Shown piece after piece: positions 5,887 through 10,282 of a DNA stretch of 10,282 nucleotides. The notes beneath the pieces are model-generated. The model worked only from the letters and a program-made list of their open reading frames with translations, had not been told where the DNA came from and did not search any database. Within the stretch, counting starts at the first letter, position 1. Each line of letters begins with the position of its first letter. The translations under genes were made by a program, and so were the position numbers. This stretch comes from Paracoccaceae bacterium (GTDB taxonomy: Bacteria > Pseudomonadota > Alphaproteobacteria > Rhodobacterales > Rhodobacteraceae), in contig DAOUPC010000077.1 in assembly GCA_030626365.1 (NCBI GenBank), positions 1-10,282 on the forward strand, given 5' to 3'.

Positions 5887-7518
5887 TTATCTTGACGCCA
5901 CAGCCGGGGCTTTGATGCCGCGGATCATGTCGGCGGCCTTTTCGGCAATCATGATGGTTGGCGCGTTGGTATTGCCGCCGATCAGTGTTGGCATCACCGA
6001 GGCATCGACCACGCGCAATCCTGTCAGTCCGCGAACCTTCAACGCGGGGTCAACCACCGCCATGTCATCGGTTCCCATCTTGCAGGTGCCGACCGGGTGA
6101 TAGATCGTGTCGGCCCGCGCGCGGATATGGGTTTCCCACTCGGCATCAGACAGGCCATCCTTTATGCCAAACAATTCCTTGTGGCGGTATTTCGCCATCG
6201 CCGGGGCCTCAAGAATATCGCGCGTCATCCTGGCCCCCTTGATCGTGGTTTCCAGATCGCGTGGGTCGGACAGGAATTTCGGATCGATCCCGGGTGCAGT
6301 CATCGGGTCGCTGCTTTCCAGGAACACTTTGCCCCGGCTATGGGGGCGCAGGGCGCAGATGTGGCAACTGAAACCGTAACCCAAGTGCAGCTTTTTGGCG
6401 TGATCATCAACGATCGAAATCACAAAATGCAGTTGAATGTCGGGCCGCCCCAGCGATGGATCTGTCCTAAGGAACGCCGCCCCTTCGGCAAAAGGTGTGG
6501 CAACCATGCCTGATCCGGTCTTGCGCCATTTGAATATGTGCTTGGTTAATCCGATCGTACCCGCCAACCCGATCCCGAAATTGTCAGTGTCCTTTGATTT
6601 ATAGGCAAGGGTGAAATCCAGATGATCCTGCAGGTTCTGCCCGACACCGGGCAGTTCATGCACCATGTCGATCCCGTGTTGCTGAATGTCATCGGGTCGG
6701 CCCACCCCCGACAGTTGCAGCAGTTGCGCCGAGTTAAAGGCACCACCGCACAGGATCACCTCTTTGGCGGCCATTGCCGTCTGGTCGGCCTTGCCAACCC
6801 GATAGGCCACGCCGGTGGCGCGCTTGCCTTCAAACAGGATTTTTGTTGCGTGCGCCCCGGTGATCACTGTCAGGTTTGGCCGGCCCATGACCGGAAACAG
6901 ATAGGCCGCCGCCGCCGAGCACCGCTCGCCGTTCTTGTCCTTGCTGTGAAACTGCGTGACCTGATAAAGGCCGACACCTTCGTTGTTGCCGGTGTTGAAA
7001 TCCGCCACTTTGCGGTGCTGCATCTGGGTTGCGGCCTCGACAAATGCGTGTGAAATCGGGCGCGGCTCCTTTTGGTCCGACACCTGTAGGGGGCCGGACG
7101 CACCATGCATTTCATCCGCGCCACGTTCGTTGTTTTCAGAGCGCAGGAAATACGGCAGGACCTCGTTCCAGGACCATCCGTCATTGCCCAGATCGGCCCA
7201 ACCGTCATAATCCGAACGGTGCCCGCGCAGATAAAGCATCGCATTCATTGCGCTGGACCCGCCCAGTGCCTTGCCGCGCGGCTGATACCCCCGGCGCCCA
7301 TTCAGGCCGGGTTGTGGAACCGTGCCAAAGCACCAGTTTGAAATCTTGCCATACCCCGGCAGCATTGCCACCACCCCGGCAGGGGCACGGATCAGCAGGT
7401 GGTTGCCGCCACCACCGGCCTCAAGCAGGCAAACCTTAACATCCGGGTCTTCGGTAAGGCGCGCCGCCAGCGTCGACCCCGCCGAACCGCCCCCGACAAT
7501 CACATAGTCGAAAGGCAT
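5887..7518 (-). CDS. GMC-family FAD-dependent oxidoreductase (choline/alcohol dehydrogenase-like)
   Basis: The 543-residue flavoprotein oxidises an alcohol group and passes electrons to an unknown acceptor. The FAD-binding fold begins at residue 4, D-Y-V-I-V-G-G-G-S-A-G-S, with the ribose-binding acidic residue in L-L-E-A-G (about 31-35). The first GMC signature is R-G-K-A-L-G-G-S-S-A-M-N (about 81-92), and the second is G-A-F-N-S-A-Q-L-L-Q-L-S-G-V-G (about 259-273). The C-terminal motif H-P-V-G-T-C-K-M-G carries the active-site His474. Asn518 in G-G-N-T-N-A-P-T is the partner residue, 44 residues later, as in choline oxidase. There is no signal peptide. The start at 7518 has GGAGG 6 nt upstream, and the N-terminus matches the family exactly; an in-frame ATG at 7635 would add 39 residues unlike the family. 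It overlaps the end of the MFS gene by 19 bp. The substrate is unknown: resemblance to BetA and AlkJ-like enzymes does not decide it, and no betB or betI is present nearby. Confidence 0.9.
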   Translation of the reverse strand: MPFDYVIVGGGSAGSTLAARLTEDPDVKVCLLEAGGGGNHLLIRAPAGVVAMLPGYGKISNWCFGTVPQPGLNGRRGYQPRGKALGGSSAMNAMLYLRGHRSDYDGWADLGNDGWSWNEVLPYFLRSENNERGADEMHGASGPLQVSDQKEPRPISHAFVEAATQMQHRKVADFNTGNNEGVGLYQVTQFHSKDKNGERCSAAAAYLFPVMGRPNLTVITGAHATKILFEGKRATGVAYRVGKADQTAMAAKEVILCGGAFNSAQLLQLSGVGRPDDIQQHGIDMVHELPGVGQNLQDHLDFTLAYKSKDTDNFGIGLAGTIGLTKHIFKWRKTGSGMVATPFAEGAAFLRTDPSLGRPDIQLHFVISIVDDHAKKLHLGYGFSCHICALRPHSRGKVFLESSDPMTAPGIDPKFLSDPRDLETTIKGARMTRDILEAPAMAKYRHKELFGIKDGLSDAEWETHIRARADTIYHPVGTCKMGTDDMAVVDPALKVRGLTGLRVVDASVMPTLIGGNTNAPTIMIAEKAADMIRGIKAPAVASR

Positions 7519-8750
7519 GCTTTTCCTCCGGTTTCGACCGCCTGTGGCCGTCTTGTCCTTGTGCGCATCAGCAAGGTAACGATGATTGCGATATTCACCC
7601 CGTTCCACACAATGCCATTCACAAATGCCATCCAATACGTGCCGGTAACGTCATAGATCCAGCCCGACATCCACCCACCCAGTGCCATGCCCAGAATGGT
7701 CATCATCAGCACGAAACCAACCCGTGCGCCGGCCTCTTGCGGGGCCATGTATTCGCGCACCACCAGCGCATAGCCCGGCACGATACCCCCCTGCGCCAGA
7801 CCAAACAGCGCACTGATGACATAAAGTGATGCCATCCCGTCATAGGGCAGGAACATGATCAGCGCGATACATTGCAGGATCGACCCGGCCAGCACGGTAA
7901 TCACCCCACCCAGCTTGTCGGCCACCAGCCCGGAAATCACCCGGCTGACCACCCCACCCAGCAACATCAGCGACAGCATCTCGGCCCCGACGGCCGGCCC
8001 GTATCCAAGCCCCACGCAATAGGAAACGATATGCACCTGAGGCATCGACATCGCCACACAACAACTGACCCCGGCCAGCCCCAGCATGATTTGCAGGGTA
8101 CGCGGTGAAAACCCCGCACTGCGCGCCCTTTGGGCCGAAGCGGCGGCCGCATAGCCATGTGCCTCGATCGGCACCCGGCGGCGCAACAACAGCGACAGAG
8201 GAATAACCAGCACCAGCGTTATCAGTGCCAATGTCAGATAGACCGCCCGCCAACCGCTTTCGGCCAGCATGCCCGACAGCAGGCTGGGCCAGATTGCCCC
8301 GGCCAGATAATTACCACTGGCGACAAGGGCGACGGCAATCCCGCGCCGTTTAAGGAACCAGTGCGAAATATCGGCAATCAGCGGCCCGAATCCCACCGCC
8401 GTTGCCAGCCCAAGAAACAGATGCGCAACACACAGTGCCACCATCGTCGGGGCCAGTGTGGACAGACCATAGCCCGCCGCGATTCCCATCGCTGCGCCGA
8501 TCAGCGCAACAGTCACCCCAAACCGGTCAACAATCCGCCCGATCAGCAGATTACCCAGCGCAAAGCCAACCATGATCAGCGTAAAAGGCAGGCTTGCTGT
8601 GGCCCGTCCAAGGCCAAATTCGGCCTCAAGCGCGGGCATGATTACAATGACCGCCCAGATACTTACGTTGGCCACCATGGCGATGGCCAGCGTAATGATC
8701 AGGCGGATCCAGGAATAACGGCTGTCATGGATTTCGTGCGATAAGCTCAT
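7500..8750 (-). CDS. Major facilitator superfamily transporter
   Basis: The 416-residue inner-membrane protein shows about 12 hydrophobic segments in two halves. The first half has helices near 17-40, 55-73, 80-99, 103-124, 138-161 and 168-189. A polar central loop at about 190-219 (R-R-R-V-P...) follows. The second half has helices near 220-246, 253-276, 282-302, 306-330, 343-363 and 371-395. The MFS loop motif appears as G-R-I-V-D-R-F-G at 71-78 and again as S-G-L-V-A-D-K-L-G at 273-281. The W-F-L-K-R-R-G-I-A-V-A-L segment resembles monocarboxylate or oxalate/formate-type transporters; this is a weak hint and the substrate is not known. An in-frame TAG lies four codons upstream of the ATG at 8750, fixing the start at or after it, yet no clear ribosome binding site precedes it. 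It is first in an operon with the GMC oxidoreductase, whose start lies inside its last codons, and follows gyrB by 92 bp. Confidence 0.9.
   Translation of the reverse strand: MSLSHEIHDSRYSWIRLIITLAIAMVANVSIWAVIVIMPALEAEFGLGRATASLPFTLIMVGFALGNLLIGRIVDRFGVTVALIGAAMGIAAGYGLSTLAPTMVALCVAHLFLGLATAVGFGPLIADISHWFLKRRGIAVALVASGNYLAGAIWPSLLSGMLAESGWRAVYLTLALITLVLVIPLSLLLRRRVPIEAHGYAAAASAQRARSAGFSPRTLQIMLGLAGVSCCVAMSMPQVHIVSYCVGLGYGPAVGAEMLSLMLLGGVVSRVISGLVADKLGGVITVLAGSILQCIALIMFLPYDGMASLYVISALFGLAQGGIVPGYALVVREYMAPQEAGARVGFVLMMTILGMALGGWMSGWIYDVTGTYWMAFVNGIVWNGVNIAIIVTLLMRTRTRRPQAVETGGKACLSTM
7525..7529 (-). promoter_or_regulatory. Ribosome binding site of the GMC gene, inside the MFS coding sequence
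   Basis: GGAGG on the minus strand lies 6 nt before the ATG at 7518, within the last codons of the MFS gene. It fixes the GMC start and suits translational coupling, with ribosomes ending the MFS gene 19 bp into the next. Confidence 0.75.
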
Positions 8751-8779
8751 TGTGAAACGCTAGGTCGCACAATCGGGGT

Positions 8780-8807
8780 TGTATAGGGTCAGGACCCTGA
8801 AAATCGA
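8780..8807 (-). promoter_or_regulatory. Candidate promoter with embedded operator for the MFS-GMC operon
   Basis: On the minus strand TCGATT (8807-8802), a 16-bp spacer and TATACA (8785-8780) form a modest promoter that would start RNA near 8773, about 22 nt before the MFS start codon. Its spacer is filled by a perfect dyad, AGGGTC-N2-GACCCT (8785-8798). A dyad lodged between -35 and -10 is a typical site for a repressor or a spacer-distorting activator. Promoter identity is inference; the dyad is directly visible. Confidence 0.35.
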
Positions 8808-8815
8808 CCGGCAAG

Positions 8816-8831
8816 GTGGGTAAAACCCCAC
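8816..8831. other. Short hairpin just after gyrB
   Basis: GTGGG and CCCAC pair around a 6-nt loop, 11 nt past the gyrB stop on the minus strand. No T-run follows, so it is weak as an intrinsic terminator. It may only shield the 3' end of the gyrB message, and some read-through from gyrB into the MFS operon is possible. Confidence 0.35.
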
Positions 8832-8842
8832 GTATTTCCCAA

Positions 8843-10282
8843 TCAGAAATCCAGGTTCTCGACACTTAGCGCGTTTTTCTGAATGAACTCCCGGCGCGGT
8901 TCGACCACGTCGCCCATCAGCTTGGTGAACAGATCATCCGCTTCGACCATATCGTCGACCTTGACCTGCAACAGCGTGCGCGCATCCGGGTCCAGCGTGG
9001 TTTCCCACAACTGACCGGGGTTCATTTCGCCCAAGCCCTTATAGCGTTGCAGCGACAGCCCCTTTTCGCCCTCGCTCAGAATTGCGGCCAACAGGCCCAG
9101 CGGGCCGTGGATGGCCTGTGACCGGTCCTTGCGGTTCAGCGTTGCGGCGGTGCCGTAAACCTCTTGCAGGCCTTGCGTGAAACTACCGGTTTTGCGGGCC
9201 TCGCCCGAGCGCAGCATCGGCCCGTCCAGTGTGCGCACCTCTTCGACCCCGCGCAGGATACGGGCCAGCCGGATACCATGATCCTGGGTGATCCGGCCCT
9301 GCCAGCCGCGTTCCCATTCCTGGGCAATCTGGTCCAGCCGGGCGGCGACCATGTCGGCGGCACCTTGCAGGTCGGCGTCCACCACACCGGGCACAAAGGC
9401 CCCGGCAATGGCCGCCTGTTCCAGAATATGGCGCGGATAGTGGGTCGGAAAGGCATCCAGAACGCGGCGCAGACGGCGGGCGTCTTCGACCACACGGATC
9501 AGATCCTGACCAATAATTTCTTCGCCTGAGGCCAGCTTAAGGGATGCGCCCTCGATCCCCTGATGGATCAGGTAATTGTCCAGTGCCGCCTGATCCTTAA
9601 GGTACACTTCGGAGCGGCCCCGTGCCACTTTGTACAGCGGCGGTTGGGCGATATAAAGATACCCGCCTTCGATCAGTTCGGGCATCTGGCGGAAAAAGAA
9701 CGTCAGCAGCAGGGTCCGAATATGCGCCCCGTCCACGTCCGCATCCGTCATGATGACGACCTTGTGGTAACGTAGCTTTGAGATATTGAATTCATCCCGG
9801 CCAATGCCGGTCCCCAGTGCCATCACCAGATTGCCGATTTCCTGACTGCCAAGCATCCGGTCGAACCGTGCCCGTTCCACGTTCAGGATTTTACCACGCA
9901 GCGGCAAAACCGCCTGTGTCAACCGGTCCCGCCCGGTCTGGGCCGAGCCCCCGGCGCTGTCACCCTCGACCAGAAAAAGTTCGGTCTTGGAGGGGTCTTT
10001 TTCCGAACAATCCTTAAGCTTACCAGCCAGAAAGTTCACATCCATCGCCGTTTTGCGTCGGGTCAGTTCGCGGGCCTTGCGCGCCGCCTCGCGGGCATGG
10101 GCGGCCTCAACGATCTTGCTGACGATAATCTTGGCTTGCACCGGATTTTCTTCGAACCACTCGGCCAGCTTTTCGTTAACCAGCCCCTCAACCGCCGGGC
10201 GCACCTCGGAACTGACCAGTTTATCCTTGGTCTGGCTGGAAAACTTGGGGTCCGGCACCTTGATTGACAAAACGCAGGTTAG
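8843..10282 (-). CDS. gyrB: DNA gyrase subunit B, C-terminal part (5' end beyond the window)
   Basis: The 479 visible codons are the C-terminal 60% or so of GyrB, which with GyrA forms the ATP-driven enzyme that adds negative supercoils. The frame is open to the right edge, reading L-T-C-V-L-S-I-K-V-P-D, so the start lies outside. Visible parts are the end of the transducer domain, then the Toprim domain with E-G-D-S-A-G-G-S-A (Glu106 of the fragment), P-L-R-G-K-I-L-N-V-E and the Mg-binding D-A-D-V-D-G (Asp180, 182, 184). An insert of about 170-190 residues typical of Gram-negative GyrB follows. The conserved tail R-Y-K-G-L-G-E-M-N-P-G-Q-L-W (from about 413) ends in N-A-L-S-V-E-N-L-D-F. The tail and insert distinguish it from ParE. 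The E-G-D-S and R-G-K-I-L-N-V-E segments, where quinolone-resistance changes occur, look wild type. The ATPase domain is not in view. Confidence 0.97.
   Translation of the reverse strand, partial: LTCVLSIKVPDPKFSSQTKDKLVSSEVRPAVEGLVNEKLAEWFEENPVQAKIIVSKIVEAAHAREAARKARELTRRKTAMDVNFLAGKLKDCSEKDPSKTELFLVEGDSAGGSAQTGRDRLTQAVLPLRGKILNVERARFDRMLGSQEIGNLVMALGTGIGRDEFNISKLRYHKVVIMTDADVDGAHIRTLLLTFFFRQMPELIEGGYLYIAQPPLYKVARGRSEVYLKDQAALDNYLIHQGIEGASLKLASGEEIIGQDLIRVVEDARRLRRVLDAFPTHYPRHILEQAAIAGAFVPGVVDADLQGAADMVAARLDQIAQEWERGWQGRITQDHGIRLARILRGVEEVRTLDGPMLRSGEARKTGSFTQGLQEVYGTAATLNRKDRSQAIHGPLGLLAAILSEGEKGLSLQRYKGLGEMNPGQLWETTLDPDARTLLQVKVDDMVEADDLFTKLMGDVVEPRREFIQKNALSVENLDF

Noticed and set aside
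5887..7518. Calling the GMC gene betA (choline dehydrogenase)
   Set aside because: Family motifs fit, but so do other GMC alcohol dehydrogenases, and there is no betB, betI or choline transporter beside it. The specific name is not supported.
8130..8744. 204-codon plus-strand frame opposite the MFS gene
   Set aside because: It is rich in Gln, His, Arg and Asn because it is the complement of hydrophobic codons; membrane-protein genes commonly give such antisense frames.
8816..8831. Hairpin after gyrB as an intrinsic terminator
   Set aside because: The stem is only 5 bp and no T-run follows on the minus strand.
8843..10270. gyrB as a complete short gene starting at a TTG at 10270
   Set aside because: The frame continues upstream to the window edge with GyrB-like residues (L-T-C-V-L-S), so the TTG is an internal Leu codon and the gene is cut by the window, not truncated.
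1..10282. CRISPR arrays, tRNA genes, insertion sequences, phage or defence genes
   Set aside because: I looked for regularly spaced direct repeats, cloverleaf-like sequences, transposase or integrase motifs and toxin-antitoxin-like small gene pairs on both strands and found none I could support.

Overview
The window reads as a chromosomal segment of an alphaproteobacterium, most likely a Rhodobacterales (Roseobacter-type) marine bacterium. This rests on moderately high GC, the alphaproteobacterial form of phosphoserine aminotransferase, an IalB-family periplasmic protein, an R. etli-type asparaginase, and GyrB and SerA sequences of alphaproteobacterial character. No species can be named from the sequence alone. 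No transposase, integrase, phage gene, tRNA, rRNA or CRISPR array was found. The content is core metabolism plus one small accessory catabolic/transport operon.

Layout, left to right. Positions 1-47 hold the first 15 codons of an unidentified minus-strand gene. Positions 48-247 are intergenic, with a perfect inverted repeat and a strong tandem-hairpin terminator for serA. Positions 248-4119 hold the whole phosphorylated pathway of L-serine synthesis. serC and serA run leftward, probably as one transcript. serB runs rightward from a shared 158-bp divergent control region. The three enzymes convert 3-phosphoglycerate to 3-phosphohydroxypyruvate (SerA), to phosphoserine (SerC), to serine (SerB).

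Positions 4122-5129 encode an asparaginase of the Rhizobium etli type, on the minus strand. It is tail-to-tail with serB, with only 2 bp between the stop codons. A 169-bp divergent region, rich in dyad symmetries including a perfect 16-bp palindrome, separates it from an IalB-family secreted protein (5299-5832, plus strand) that has its own terminator. Positions 5887-8750 hold a two-gene minus-strand operon: a major facilitator transporter whose 3' end overlaps by 19 bp the start of an FAD-dependent GMC (choline-dehydrogenase-like) oxidoreductase. This pair looks like uptake plus first oxidation of an unidentified alcohol. Positions 8843-10282 are the C-terminal 479 codons of gyrB, cut by the window edge.

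Nothing here looks like a wholly new system. The points most worth a second look are a 10-G homopolymer inside serB, the dyad cluster between the asparaginase and IalB genes, a perfect dyad in the spacer of the candidate MFS-operon promoter, a strong hairpin between serC and serA, and the uncharacterised MFS-GMC pair.
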